Assembly (NCBI RefSeq): GCF_900104955.1
Contig: NZ_FNSI01000001.1
Coordinates: 4,808,001 to 4,872,000, forward strand
Source of the DNA: Beijerinckia sp. 28-YEA-48
Lineage (GTDB): Bacteria; Pseudomonadota; Alphaproteobacteria; Rhizobiales; Beijerinckiaceae
Length of the DNA: 64,000 nt
Direction of reading: 5' to 3'
Shown here: in pieces, positions 26,225 through 36,196 of the stretch
How the letters are laid out: every line of letters starts with the position of its first letter
How positions within the stretch are numbered: position 1 is the stretch's first letter
Position numbers and translations under genes: made by a program
Notes under the pieces: generated by a model
The model's input: the letters and a program-made list of their open reading frames with translations, nothing else
The model's database searches: none
Told to the model about the DNA's origin: nothing

Positions 26225-27048
26225 CCATGGTGCAGATGAAACCGGTGGAGCTGCAGCGGGCGGAGACGTGTCAAAGCCCGCTGTTGTCGATCGAGAACGT
26301 CAGTTTCTCCGTGCCCGTGGCACAGGGGAAGCTGACGATCCTGCAGAATATCTCGCTTGAAGTGCGGCAGGGCGAGTTCGTCTCGATCATCGGCGGCTCG
26401 GGTTGCGGCAAGACCACTTTGCTGCGGCTGATCGGTGGCCTTAATCAGCCGACCGAAGGCCGGCTAATGTTCGATGGTGCGCCGATCGATCGCCCGTCGC
26501 GCCGCCGCGCCGTGGTCTTCCAGGACTACAGCAAGGCGTTGTTGCCGTGGCGGACGGTGACGAGCAATGTGCAACTGGCGCTCGATACCGATCCGACGCC
26601 GCGCGATGCGGCGACGAAGAAGCAGATCATCGAACGGCTGCTGGCTCAGGTCGGCCTCGCCGAAGCGGCGGATCGCTATCCACGCCAATTGTCGGGCGGC
26701 ATGCAGCAGCGTTTGCAAATCGCCCGCTGTCTGGCGCTGGAACCGAAGATGCTCTTGATGGACGAGCCGTTCGGCGCGCTCGATGCGATGACGCGCCAGA
26801 CCTTGCAGGACGAGATCGCCAAACTGGCCAAGGAAACCGGCATGACGGTGATCTTTATCACCCATGACATCGAGGAAGCGATTTATCTTGGCGATCGGGT
26901 CTGCGCCATGGAAAGCCGCCCGGGCCGGATCTCGGCCGTGCTCGACATCGATCTGAAACGGCCGCGCGACCAGCTGACGACGCGCGAGGACGAGCAGTTC
27001 CTGCGCTATCGCCATGAGCTGTTCGAGTATCTGCCCAGGAAGCATTGA
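26221..27048 (+). CDS. ABC transporter ATP-binding protein (SsuB/TauB type)
   Basis: A 275-residue ATPase: Walker A GGSGCGKTT, Q-loop VVFQDYSKALLPW, signature LSGGMQQR, Walker B MLLMDEPFGALDAMTR and H-loop FITHDIEEAIYLGDR. The start at 26221 is chosen because it overlaps the binding-protein stop; a longer in-frame version from 26152 would lie inside that gene. It energises the two permeases that follow. Confidence 0.95.
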   Translation: MTMVQMKPVELQRAETCQSPLLSIENVSFSVPVAQGKLTILQNISLEVRQGEFVSIIGGSGCGKTTLLRLIGGLNQPTEGRLMFDGAPIDRPSRRRAVVFQDYSKALLPWRTVTSNVQLALDTDPTPRDAATKKQIIERLLAQVGLAEAADRYPRQLSGGMQQRLQIARCLALEPKMLLMDEPFGALDAMTRQTLQDEIAKLAKETGMTVIFITHDIEEAIYLGDRVCAMESRPGRISAVLDIDLKRPRDQLTTREDEQFLRYRHELFEYLPRKH

Positions 27049-27084
27049 AATATTCAAACATTGAAACATTGACGGAAGGCTTGG

Positions 27085-27822
27085 ATGCGCGCGCTCGTAT
27101 TGCCCGTCTCACTGTTGCTGTTGTGGGAGTTCGTCGGTCGGTTTGGGATCATCCAATCCGACATGATGTCCTATCCGAGCGCCGTGATGGTGGCGGGCGC
27201 TGCCGCGTTGATGGACGGCAGCATGCTAATGGCGACGCAGCAGACTATCGCCAGCGCGCTGATCGGCCTTCTGATCGGTGGTGGCATCGGCATCGCGCTG
27301 GGCGCCTGGTTTGGCATGTCCGATGTGGCCAGCCGGCTCGGGCGTTTTTCGGTGGAGGCGGTACGGCCGATTCCTTCGGTGGCCCTTATCCCGCTCGCCA
27401 TGCTGGTGTTCGGCTTCGGCTACGGCATGACGATTTCCGTCGTTGCCTTCGCTTGTATCTGGCCAGCGCTGATCATCACCCAGGCGGCGGTGAAGCAAGT
27501 GCCGCGCGAATTGCTTGAAGTGGCGCGTGGGCTCGAACTCGGCTGGGTGCGGCGCCTGTTCACTATTGTCCTGCCGGATGTGGTGCCCAATCTCTTCACC
27601 GCCTTACGCCTTGCGGCTGGTGTCGCCTTGATCGTCGCCGTGACGGTTGAGATCACCGGCAATCCGCAGGGGCTCGGTTATGCGCTGATCGTTGCGCAGG
27701 AAACGCTGCATCCCGATCGTATGTTCGCCTATCTGATCTGGATCGGCCTGATCGGTTGGCTGCTGAACTTCGGGCTGTTGCAGGCGCAACGCCGGCTCTT
27801 CACGCGTTGGGATTTGGCATGA
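27085..27822 (+). CDS. ABC transporter permease (SsuC type)
   Basis: A 245-residue inner-membrane permease with about six helices. The ATPase-contact (EAA) loop is visible at PRELLEVARGLELGWVRRL, preceded by RPIPSVALIPLAMLVFG. The start is 36 bases after the ATPase stop. Its end overlaps the second permease (ATGA at 27819). Two different permeases suggest a heterodimeric membrane channel. Confidence 0.93.
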   Translation: MRALVLPVSLLLLWEFVGRFGIIQSDMMSYPSAVMVAGAAALMDGSMLMATQQTIASALIGLLIGGGIGIALGAWFGMSDVASRLGRFSVEAVRPIPSVALIPLAMLVFGFGYGMTISVVAFACIWPALIITQAAVKQVPRELLEVARGLELGWVRRLFTIVLPDVVPNLFTALRLAAGVALIVAVTVEITGNPQGLGYALIVAQETLHPDRMFAYLIWIGLIGWLLNFGLLQAQRRLFTRWDLA

Positions 27823-28583
27823 CCGCGCGCGCCTTCTTCCTCAACATCGGCAGTATCGTCGTCTTGCTGCTGCTGCTCGCCTTGTGGCAGTTCGTTGCCG
27901 TGACCGATCTGGTCTCGCGTGTATTCCTGCCGCCGGTCAGCGATGCGTTCGACGCCTTGTGGCGGCAGGTGGATGATGGGTCGTTGGTGCAGGCCATTCT
28001 CGGCACGACCGGCCGCATGCTGGTCGGCTTCGCCTTCGCCGTCATCGTCGGTTGTGGCTTTGGCCTGTTGATCGGCCTGTCGGCGACCGCGCGCGCCTAT
28101 ATCGAGCCGAGTCTGGAATTCTTGCGGCCGCTGCCGGCTTCGGCGATCATTCCGGTGGCGATCCTGCTGCTCGGCCTGACCAAGACGATGATCATTTTCG
28201 TCATCGCCTTCGGTTCGCTGTGGCCGATCCTGCTGGCCACCATTCAGGGGGTGAAATCGGTGGAGCCGCGCCTTTTCGAAATGGCGCGCAGCATGGAGCT
28301 GTCGCCACGGGAGGTCATTATCTCCATCGTCCTGCCGAGCGCCGTGCCGGATATTTTCGCCGGTGTGCGATTGGGGCTGACGGTTTCGCTGATACTAGCT
28401 GTGATCACCGAGATGATGTCGGCGGAGGTGGGGCTGGGCGCCAACATCCTGCACGCGGCGCGGTCCTTCAACAGTCCGGATCTGTTTGCCGGCGTCATCA
28501 CCCTGGGCCTGCTCGGCCTCGTCATTAATGCGTTCATGGAAACGGCGCAGCGCCGCCTGACGCGCTGGCAGCAGGATTATTGA
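27819..28583 (+). CDS. ABC transporter permease (SsuC type), second subunit
   Basis: A 254-residue permease with the same architecture as its neighbour: RPLPASAIIPVAILLLG, then the EAA loop in EPRLFEMARSMELSPREV and IVLPSAVPDIFAGVRLG. The start overlaps the first permease; a longer frame from 27756 would lie inside that gene. It ends 2 bases from the convergent marR stop. Confidence 0.93.
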   Translation: MTARAFFLNIGSIVVLLLLLALWQFVAVTDLVSRVFLPPVSDAFDALWRQVDDGSLVQAILGTTGRMLVGFAFAVIVGCGFGLLIGLSATARAYIEPSLEFLRPLPASAIIPVAILLLGLTKTMIIFVIAFGSLWPILLATIQGVKSVEPRLFEMARSMELSPREVIISIVLPSAVPDIFAGVRLGLTVSLILAVITEMMSAEVGLGANILHAARSFNSPDLFAGVITLGLLGLVINAFMETAQRRLTRWQQDY

Positions 28584-28584
28584 A

Positions 28585-29064
28585 CTACCGCGCCGGCTTG
28601 CGGCCAGGCTTTTCCGCGTCCAGCGCCTGGCGAAAGCCGCGCAGGGTGCTGAGGGAGGTCTGCAGGTCCATGGTGGCGAGGCGGCCACCCAGTTCATTGG
28701 CCCAGGTGGTCTGGCGGACCTGCAGCTGCCGGCGGATGTCGACGCCCTTTTCGGTCAATTTGACCAGTTTGGCGCGCTGGTGGTCCGGGTTGTCGAGGAA
28801 AACCGCATAGCCGCTGTCCACCAGCCAGTCGACCAGGCGCTGCACGCTCTGGCGGGTCAGGCTCATATGGCGGGCGAGCTGGGCGACCGATCGGAGGCCG
28901 CTGCCGGCCGCGCCGAGCACCTGCCAGCGGGCGCTGGTGAAGCCGAGATCGCGGGACATGCGGTCGCCATCGGCGATCAGCTGGGCGTTGACCAGGAATA
29001 TTGTCTGGATCAGCTCGGTGACAGCCGCGCCATTGGGGGTGTGGGAGGGGGGCGAGTCGGACAT
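28585..29064 (-). CDS. MarR-family transcriptional regulator
   Basis: A 159-residue winged-helix dimeric regulator: RWQVLGAAGSGLRSVAQLARHMSLTRQSVQRLVDWL is the DNA-binding region, and NPDHQRAKLVKLTEKG is the wing. It is convergent with the ABC transporter and divergent from rplU. Its target is not clear; the ABC/FAH set is the closest accessory candidate. Confidence 0.9.
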   Translation of the reverse strand: MSDSPPSHTPNGAAVTELIQTIFLVNAQLIADGDRMSRDLGFTSARWQVLGAAGSGLRSVAQLARHMSLTRQSVQRLVDWLVDSGYAVFLDNPDHQRAKLVKLTEKGVDIRRQLQVRQTTWANELGGRLATMDLQTSLSTLRGFRQALDAEKPGRKPAR

Positions 29065-29143
29065 TGTCGCTCAGATCATAAGGATTCGGCCGGTTCCGTC
29101 GAGCCGCTAGGCGGGCTAGAGGCCGAAATCAGCGCCGAAAAGT

Positions 29144-29173
29144 TTGACAGGGCGGCGTTCTTGCGCTTATAGA
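29144..29173 (+). promoter_or_regulatory. Probable promoter of rplU-rpmA
   Basis: TTGACA (29144-29149), a perfect -35 element, is followed after 18 bases by TATAGA (29168-29173). This predicts a leader of about 135 bases before rplU at 29318. The AT-poor leader contains no clear alternative promoter. Confidence 0.65.
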
Positions 29174-29317
29174 AGCCCCGTTCCAGCGCGGCGAAGGCCG
29201 CGTTTTTCGCATTTTGCCGTTTGGCGGTCCGAAAATCGGGACATTTTCGCTGGTTAGACCCTGCAAAGAAGCCGGCCGCGATCCTCGCAGAGCCGGGAAT
29301 GAACACGGAGAAAAACG

Positions 29318-29632
29318 ATGTTCGCAGTGATCAAGACCGGTGGCAAACAGTATAAGGTTGCCGCCGACGATGTGATTACCGTGATGTTGCTGGCCGGAGC
29401 GGTTGGCGACAAGGTGACGTTCGGTGACGTTCTGATGAGCGTCGACGGAGACAAGACGAATTTTGGCGCACCGTTCCTGAGCGGCGCCCAGGTGTCCGGC
29501 GAGATCGTCGGGCAAGAGCGTGGTGAGAAGGTCATCGCCTTCAAGAAGCGCCGCCGCAAGAACTCGAAGCGCAAGCGTGGCCACCGTCAGGATCTGACCC
29601 TGGTCAAGATCACGGGCATCTCCCTGAGCTAA
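29318..29632 (+). CDS. rplU: 50S ribosomal protein L21
   Basis: A 104-residue ribosomal protein of the large subunit, which binds 23S rRNA with L20. The start MFAVIKTGGKQYKVAADD, then GEKVIAFKKRRRKNSKRKRGHRQDLT and the end LVKITGIS are diagnostic. It is followed by rpmA, as in nearly all bacteria. Confidence 0.98.
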   Translation: MFAVIKTGGKQYKVAADDVITVMLLAGAVGDKVTFGDVLMSVDGDKTNFGAPFLSGAQVSGEIVGQERGEKVIAFKKRRRKNSKRKRGHRQDLTLVKITGISLS

Positions 29633-29760
29633 TTTAGCTCCTCGGCGATTCCCTTTCCCATGTGTTTCGGGTATGGTGCCTGAATACACAGTTTCATCTG
29701 AGGCGGCGCCCCGGTTTTACCTTGGCGGCGCGCCTGACAGAAGCAGGTTCGGAGCAGGTT

Positions 29761-30033
29761 ATGGCTCATAAAAAGGCAGGCGGCTCGTCCCGTAACGGTC
29801 GCGATTCAGACGGACGCCGTCTTGGCGTGAAGAAGTTTGGCGGCCAGGCAGTCCTGGGCGGCAACATTATCGTGCGTCAGCGCGGCACCAAGTGGCATCC
29901 CGGCGTCAACGTTGGCATCGGCAAGGACCATACGTTGTTTGCGCTCTGTGAGGGCACGGTTGCTTTCGTTTCGAAAGGCAAACGAGCTTACATCAACGTA
30001 CTTGCGGCCCAAAAACTGCAAGCCGCCGAATAG
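29761..30033 (+). CDS. rpmA: 50S ribosomal protein L27
   Basis: A 90-residue ribosomal protein reaching the peptidyl-transferase centre. [16 protein letters not shown] at the N-terminus and [22 protein letters not shown] are diagnostic. The mature-type N-terminus (no Firmicute-style leader to be cleaved) is normal for Proteobacteria. A terminator follows at 30131. Confidence 0.98.
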   Translation: MAHKKAGGSSRNGRDSDGRRLGVKKFGGQAVLGGNIIVRQRGTKWHPGVNVGIGKDHTLFALCEGTVAFVSKGKRAYINVLAAQKLQAAE

Positions 30034-30130
30034 GTGAAGGTCAGCGAAGGACTTCACCGGCTCCAAATCCCGGTGGACCGTCCTTCAGGGAAGACCTGAA
30101 ATCCAGTCCAAGGCCAAAGTGGCCAAGCCA

Positions 30131-30165
30131 GGGGAAATGGGGCTCCATTTCCCCTTCGCGTTTTT
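30131..30165 (+). terminator. Rho-independent terminator after rpmA
   Basis: GGGGAAATGG (30131-30140) and CCATTTCCCC (30145-30154) form a perfect 10-bp stem with loop GGCT, followed by TTCGCG and TTTTT (30161-30165). It ends about 100-130 bases after rpmA and separates the ribosomal genes from the GNAT gene. Confidence 0.8.
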
Positions 30166-30200
30166 GGGCGCGGAGGCGCCCGTTGGACGGGAGAACGGGT

Positions 30201-30809
30201 ATGTTCCCGGATTTGCTACGCGACGACATTTTCCGGCTCGAAACCAAGCGTTTGTGGCTCCGTTGGCCGCGAATTGCCGATTCGGCTGCGATTGTACGCC
30301 TAGCCGGGGACAAAGACGTCGCGCAAATGACGGCGCGCATCCCTCATCCCTATCCGCAGGGCGCGGCCGACCGCTGGATTTTCGAGAGCCGGGTGGGCAA
30401 TGCCCAGGGCAGCGCCGTCGTTCTGGCGATGACGTTGAAGGAAAAGCCCGGCGAGCTGATTGGCGTCATCGGCGTGCATCAGACGCGCTCCGGGCGGGCC
30501 TTGCTTGGCTATTGGCTCGGGAAGTCCTTCTGGGGCCAGGGGCTGATGACCGAGGCGACGCAGACTTTGGTCGATCTGGCCTTCCGCACCAGCGAGGTCG
30601 AGAAGATCGAAACGCATGCACGGGTCGATAATCCACGCTCGTGCGGCGTGCTGCTCAATGCCGGCTTCGTCGTCGAAGGCGAAAAGCCGGTGGATATGGC
30701 CGAGCGCGGTGGGGTGTTCGTCTGCCGGTATTTCGGTCTTGACCGGGAAGCTTGGCAGGCGCGCCAGACGGCGCCGCTGGCTTCGGGCGATTTGCGCGTC
30801 GCCTGCTAG
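30201..30809 (+). CDS. GNAT-family N-acetyltransferase (RimJ/RimL type)
   Basis: A 202-residue acetyltransferase with the RimJ/RimL-like pattern: FRLETKRLWLRWPRIADSAAI at the start, GRALLGYWLGKSFWGQGLMTEA with the acetyl-CoA-binding Q/R-x-x-G-x-G/A region, and NPRSCGVLLNAGFVVEGE near the end. The ATG at 30201 is used; the TTG at 30183 is a poorer start. A GNAT gene between rpmA and obg is common in Rhizobiales. The acetylated target is unknown. Confidence 0.88.
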   Translation: MFPDLLRDDIFRLETKRLWLRWPRIADSAAIVRLAGDKDVAQMTARIPHPYPQGAADRWIFESRVGNAQGSAVVLAMTLKEKPGELIGVIGVHQTRSGRALLGYWLGKSFWGQGLMTEATQTLVDLAFRTSEVEKIETHARVDNPRSCGVLLNAGFVVEGEKPVDMAERGGVFVCRYFGLDREAWQARQTAPLASGDLRVAC

Positions 30810-30861
30810 TTTTACCTGCCCGACGGGTGGGTTTTAGGGTTATAGAGGTTCGCAGCCGCGG

Positions 30862-32074
<1,213 letters not shown>

Positions 32075-32158
32075 GCTATTCACAGTCTACTGGGTGAAGG
32101 ATCAAACCCGAGAAACAGTGGTTATCGTTTCTTTACGTTCCATTGGCATTACGGTCCC

Positions 32159-33316
32159 GTGACAACCATTCCGCACCTCGTCTCGTTTCGCCGCATCGTC
32201 GTCAAGGTCGGCTCGTCATTGCTCGTCGATCAGAGCAAGGGCGAAGGGGAAGGGGCTGTGCGCCGCGACTGGCTAGAGGCGCTGGCGCATGATCTCAGCG
32301 AATTGCATCGCAACGGCAAGGATGTGCTCGTCGTCTCCTCGGGGTCGATCGCGCTGGGGCGCACGATCCTGAAACTGCCGCGTGGTCCGCTGCGGCTGGA
32401 AGACAGCCAGGCGGCGGCGGCGGTGGGACAGATCGCACTGGCGCGCACTTGGTCGGAAGTGTTGTCGTCACGCGGCATCACGGCGGGGCAGATTCTCGTC
32501 ACCCTCAACGATACCGAAGAACGCCGCCGCTATCTCAACGCGCGCGAGACGATTGGGCGCCTGCTCGAGATGCGCGCCATCCCGGTCATCAACGAAAACG
32601 ATACGGTGGCCACCACCGAAATCCGCTATGGCGACAATGATCGTCTGGCGGCGCGTGTCGCCACCATGGCCAGCGCCGATCTCCTGGTGCTGCTCTCCGA
32701 CATCGACGGGCTCTACACGGCGCCGCCGCATCTCGATCCGAACGCGCAACTGATTCCCGTCGTGCCGCGGGTGACGGCGCAGATCGAGGCCATGGCTGGC
32801 GGTGCGGCGTCTGAATTCTCGCGCGGCGGCATGTTCACCAAGGTCGAAGCGGCGAAGATCGCCACCACCGGCGGCACCCATATGGTGATCGCCGATGGGC
32901 GCATCGAACATCCGATCGCCCATGTGGCGGCGGGCGGTCGCTGCACCTGGTTTCTGACGCCGTCCAATCCGGTGACATCGCGCAAGAAATGGATCGCCGG
33001 TTCGCTCGAACCGCGTGGCACGGTGCATGTGGATGCGGGTGCCGCCCGCGCCTTGAAACGCGGCTCCAGTCTGCTGCCGGCCGGTGTTACGCGCGTCGAG
33101 GGCGCTTTCGCGCGCGGGGACTGCATCATCATCCGCGACGAACAGGGCGCTGAACTCGGGCGCGGCCTCATCGCCTATGATGCGGCGGAAGCCGGCCAGC
33201 TCGTCGGGCGCAATTCGAAGGATATCGAAAGCGTGCTCGGCGTGCCGGGGCGCGCCGAGATGATCCATCGCGATGACATGGCGCTCGCCGGCGACGTCTC
33301 GCTCGACGAGGCCTAG
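32159..33316 (+). CDS. proB: Glutamate 5-kinase
   Basis: A 385-residue kinase for the first step of proline synthesis (glutamate to gamma-glutamyl phosphate). The amino-acid kinase domain shows [38 protein letters not shown] and [14 protein letters not shown] domain follows from about residue 285. The start is GTG at 32159. Its usual partner proA is not next to it but 11.4 kb downstream at 44743, which is odd for this order. Confidence 0.97.
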   Translation: MTTIPHLVSFRRIVVKVGSSLLVDQSKGEGEGAVRRDWLEALAHDLSELHRNGKDVLVVSSGSIALGRTILKLPRGPLRLEDSQAAAAVGQIALARTWSEVLSSRGITAGQILVTLNDTEERRRYLNARETIGRLLEMRAIPVINENDTVATTEIRYGDNDRLAARVATMASADLLVLLSDIDGLYTAPPHLDPNAQLIPVVPRVTAQIEAMAGGAASEFSRGGMFTKVEAAKIATTGGTHMVIADGRIEHPIAHVAAGGRCTWFLTPSNPVTSRKKWIAGSLEPRGTVHVDAGAARALKRGSSLLPAGVTRVEGAFARGDCIIIRDEQGAELGRGLIAYDAAEAGQLVGRNSKDIESVLGVPGRAEMIHRDDMALAGDVSLDEA

Positions 33317-33333
33317 CGCTTAGCCCTAGGCCT

Positions 33334-34086
33334 TTATCCCTTGGCCTTGGCGTAATTGTCGGCTGCCTTGTCCCAGTTCACCACGTTCCACCAGGCGGTC
33401 AGGTAATCGGGCCGGCGGTTCTGGTATTTCAGATAATAGGCGTGTTCCCAGACATCGACGCCAAGCACGACGGCGCGGGCGCCGAGATCCCACGGCGTGT
33501 CCTGATTGGCGGTCGAAATCACTTTCAGCGCACCGTCCTTGTCGACGATCAGCCAGGCCCAGCCGGAGCCGAAGCGCGATGTTGCGGCCGCATTCATGGC
33601 CTGTTTCATCTTGGCGACATCGCCGAAAGTGGCATCGATGCCGGAGCGCAGTTTGTCTTGCGGCTCCTTGGTGCCGCCGGGCGCTATCAATTCCCAGAAG
33701 TAGCTGTGGTTCCAATGGCCGCCGAGATTGTTGCGCACGGCGGTGCGTTCCTTTTCGGGCACTTTGTTGAGATCCTGCAGGATCTCGATCACCGGGATTT
33801 TGGCGATCTCCGGCCAGCGTTCGGCCACAGCATTGATGCCGTTCACATAGGCCTGATGATGGCGCGTGTAATGAATGTCCATGGTCATTGCGTCGATGTT
33901 CGGTTCGAGCGCGTTGAAGGCAAAGCCCAGTTTGGGGAGGTGGAATGGCCCGTTCGGCGATGTGGCGACCGGCGCCGGCGATTGCGAGTTGACCTGTGCT
34001 TGCGCCGATCGTGGCAGCAGCGATTGAGCAAACGCCAGCGCTGCGGCGCCGACGGAGGACTGGAGAAGGGTGCGACGCGCATACAT
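33334..34086 (-). CDS. Fe/Mn superoxide dismutase with twin-arginine signal
   Basis: A 250-residue SodA/SodB-family enzyme. The metal ligands are in HYTRHHQAYVNGINA, GGHWNHSYFWELI, and the D/H pair of GVDVWEHAYYLKYQNR. Upstream of the enzyme core (about 50 residues) is a Tat-like signal: YARRTLLQSSVGAAALAFAQ, with cleavage likely after AQA. It is therefore predicted to be exported, unlike the usual cytoplasmic Fe/Mn-SOD. The ATG at 34086 is used; earlier in-frame starts add an unrelated basic stretch. It is convergent with proB. Confidence 0.9.
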   Translation of the reverse strand: MYARRTLLQSSVGAAALAFAQSLLPRSAQAQVNSQSPAPVATSPNGPFHLPKLGFAFNALEPNIDAMTMDIHYTRHHQAYVNGINAVAERWPEIAKIPVIEILQDLNKVPEKERTAVRNNLGGHWNHSYFWELIAPGGTKEPQDKLRSGIDATFGDVAKMKQAMNAAATSRFGSGWAWLIVDKDGALKVISTANQDTPWDLGARAVVLGVDVWEHAYYLKYQNRRPDYLTAWWNVVNWDKAADNYAKAKG

Positions 34087-34318
34087 GGGACGTCTCCTGG
34101 GGAGTGTTGCGGCGGGAATGTAAGGCCCAAAATGTAAAGCAATTGAGGCCGGATTTGGTTTCAGCTTTTTCCGCAACGGGCCCGCAGCTTAGCGAAGGCC
34201 AGGAAAGCTGCCAATTGCTCGATCCTATCGACCTTCGTCGCCATGTGTTTCCCGCCTTGACGATGATCGCGTGTTGGCCGAAGTCTCAGGCTAACGCAGC
34301 CGCTAGGGACGGAGACGC

Positions 34319-35068
34319 ATGACCACCTATCTCCTGCTATGTGCTGCGGGCTTTCTCGCCGGTGCGATGAACGCGCTGGCGGGCGGGGGCTCTTTCGTCA
34401 CTTTGCCGGCTTTGATCGCCGCGGGCGTGCCCTCGGTCGCCGCCAATGCGTCGAGCACCGTGGCGTTGTGGCCGGGCGGTGCGGCCAGCGTCTGGGTCTA
34501 TCGCAACGGGCTCGGTCAGGTGGCTGGCGTGCCGTTGCGGCCGACATTGTTGACGACGCTCATCGGCGGTCTTGTCGGCGCACTGCTGCTGCTATGGACG
34601 CCGTCGAGCTTGTTCGATCACGTGTTGCCCTGGCTGCTTCTCGTTGCCACCGTCATGCTGACCTTTGGGCCAAGGCTTGGGCCCTGGATGCGGCGGCATT
34701 TCTCCGCCGGCATCGTGACGATTCTGTCGATCCAGTTCATCCTGGGCGTCTATGGCGGCTATTTCGGCGGCGCCGTCGGCTTGATGATGCTGGCGGTGTG
34801 GAGCCTGCTCGATTCCGCCGACCTCAAGACGCTCAATCCATCGCGCGCCTTGATGACCACGGCGGCGAATACGATCGCCATGCTGGTCTTTGTGTTTTCA
34901 GGCATCGTCACTTGGCCGGAAACGGCGGTGATGGCGCTGGGGGCTCTGGCGGGCGGCTATGGCGGTGCCCATCTTGGACGTCGGTTGCCGCCGCAGATCG
35001 TGCGCGGCGGCACGATCCTGTTTGCCTGTGCCGTAACGGCGATGTTTTTCCTGCGGGCTTACAAGTGA
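34319..35068 (+). CDS. TauE/SafE-family membrane permease
   Basis: A 249-residue protein with about seven or eight helices. GFLAGAMNALAGGGSFVTLPAL at the N-terminus is the family hallmark, repeated in divergent form as FILGVYGGYFGGAVGLMMLAVWSL in the second half. The family exports sulfite, sulfoacetate or other organosulfur anions. It stands alone, next to the exported SOD gene, which is divergent from it. Confidence 0.9.
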   Translation: MTTYLLLCAAGFLAGAMNALAGGGSFVTLPALIAAGVPSVAANASSTVALWPGGAASVWVYRNGLGQVAGVPLRPTLLTTLIGGLVGALLLLWTPSSLFDHVLPWLLLVATVMLTFGPRLGPWMRRHFSAGIVTILSIQFILGVYGGYFGGAVGLMMLAVWSLLDSADLKTLNPSRALMTTAANTIAMLVFVFSGIVTWPETAVMALGALAGGYGGAHLGRRLPPQIVRGGTILFACAVTAMFFLRAYK

Positions 35069-35080
35069 TTCAGGATTGTA

Positions 35081-35180
35081 GCGCTTTGCAGTTTGACGGG
35101 GCCGTCAAACGTCACAAAGACGCGTCAAAACAAAGACCACAGGCAAAATTGCGTTTCTATTGAAACGCAATTTGCTCTAG
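35081..35180 (-). repeat. About 100-bp interspersed repeat, copy 2
   Basis: Opposite-strand copy of the element at 30862-30956. It has the inverted repeat AAATTGCGTTTC (35146-35157) and GAAACGCAATTT (35162-35173), the shared CACAAAGACGCGTCAAAACAA, and a stronger inner hairpin GTTTGACGG / CCGTCAAAC (35091-35110). It fills most of the gap between tauE and the convergent Bug gene and may stop both transcripts. Confidence 0.8.
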
Positions 35181-36154
35181 TCCGCGACCGCGAACTTGCC
35201 CTTGGCGACGATGTCTTTCCACATCGCGGCTTCCTTGATGCTGTTTTGCAGGAACTGTTGCGGCGTCTCGCCGCCGGGCAGGAAGCCCAGTTCGTCGAAG
35301 CGTTTCAGCACGGTCTTGTCCTGTAAGGCGGTGCGCGTCGCCGCATAGACGGCCTCGATCACCGCCGGCGGCGTGCCTTGCGGCGCGGCCAATCCCCACC
35401 AATTCTCCATCACATAGCCGGGCACGCCGCTTTCTCCGGCGGTCGGCAGATCAGGCACGTTGGGCAGACGTTTCTCAGCGGCGACAGCGAGCGCTTTCAC
35501 CTGGCCGGATTCGACCAGGGAGCGGCCGACGCCCCAGCCGGCGAGATAGAGCTGGACGTCGTTTTGCACCACCGCCTGCAAAGCTTCCGGCGCGCCGCGA
35601 AACGGCACATGGGTGATCTCGATGCCAGTGAGCTGTTTCAACCGCTCGACCGCCAGATGCGGCGCTGTGCCCGCACTGGGTGAAGAATAATTGAGCTTGC
35701 CGGGGTTGGCTCTCGCATAAGCGATGAACTCGCCAAGCGTTTTCGCCGGCACCGACGGATGCGTGTACATGACCGAGGGAACAACGGCGACCCGGGTGAT
35801 CAAGGCAAAGGCTTGCAGCGGATCGAGGCCTGATTTCGGCAGCATGAACTGGTTGATGACGAAATTGTTCGTCGCGCCCATCATCAGCGTATAGCCATCA
35901 GGGGCGGCGCTCGCGACCGCCTTGGCGCCGATCATGCCACCGCCACCGCCGCGCGCATCAATCACCAAGGGCCTGCCGAGCTGCTTCTCCATCACCTCGG
36001 AGAGAAGCCGGATGGTGACGTCGCCAGCACCTCCCGGCGCATAGGGCACGACGATCATGATGGGACGTTCTGGATAGGCGGCGAAACTTCGCGTCGAAAT
36101 GAGAGGCGCGGCGGCGGCGATCGTCAGGAAAACACGGCGGCTGATCGCACTCAT
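35177..36154 (-). CDS. Bug-type (TctC) tripartite tricarboxylate transporter binding protein
   Basis: A 325-residue periplasmic protein. It has a signal sequence with an RR near the start (RRVFLTIAAAAPLISTRSFAA) and the Bug signature PIMIVVPYAPGGAGDVTIR, followed by VIDARGGGGGMIGAKAVASAAPDGYTL. Bug proteins bind carboxylic or aromatic acids for TctAB permeases, or act as orphan sensors. No TctA/B is encoded here. It is very similar to its upstream neighbour (36197-37171), a tandem duplicate. Confidence 0.92.
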   Translation of the reverse strand: MSAISRRVFLTIAAAAPLISTRSFAAYPERPIMIVVPYAPGGAGDVTIRLLSEVMEKQLGRPLVIDARGGGGGMIGAKAVASAAPDGYTLMMGATNNFVINQFMLPKSGLDPLQAFALITRVAVVPSVMYTHPSVPAKTLGEFIAYARANPGKLNYSSPSAGTAPHLAVERLKQLTGIEITHVPFRGAPEALQAVVQNDVQLYLAGWGVGRSLVESGQVKALAVAAEKRLPNVPDLPTAGESGVPGYVMENWWGLAAPQGTPPAVIEAVYAATRTALQDKTVLKRFDELGFLPGGETPQQFLQNSIKEAAMWKDIVAKGKFAVAD

Positions 36155-36196
36155 TGTATCTCTCCACGCTGGCTTTTCGATGCGAAAGCCTCTGTG

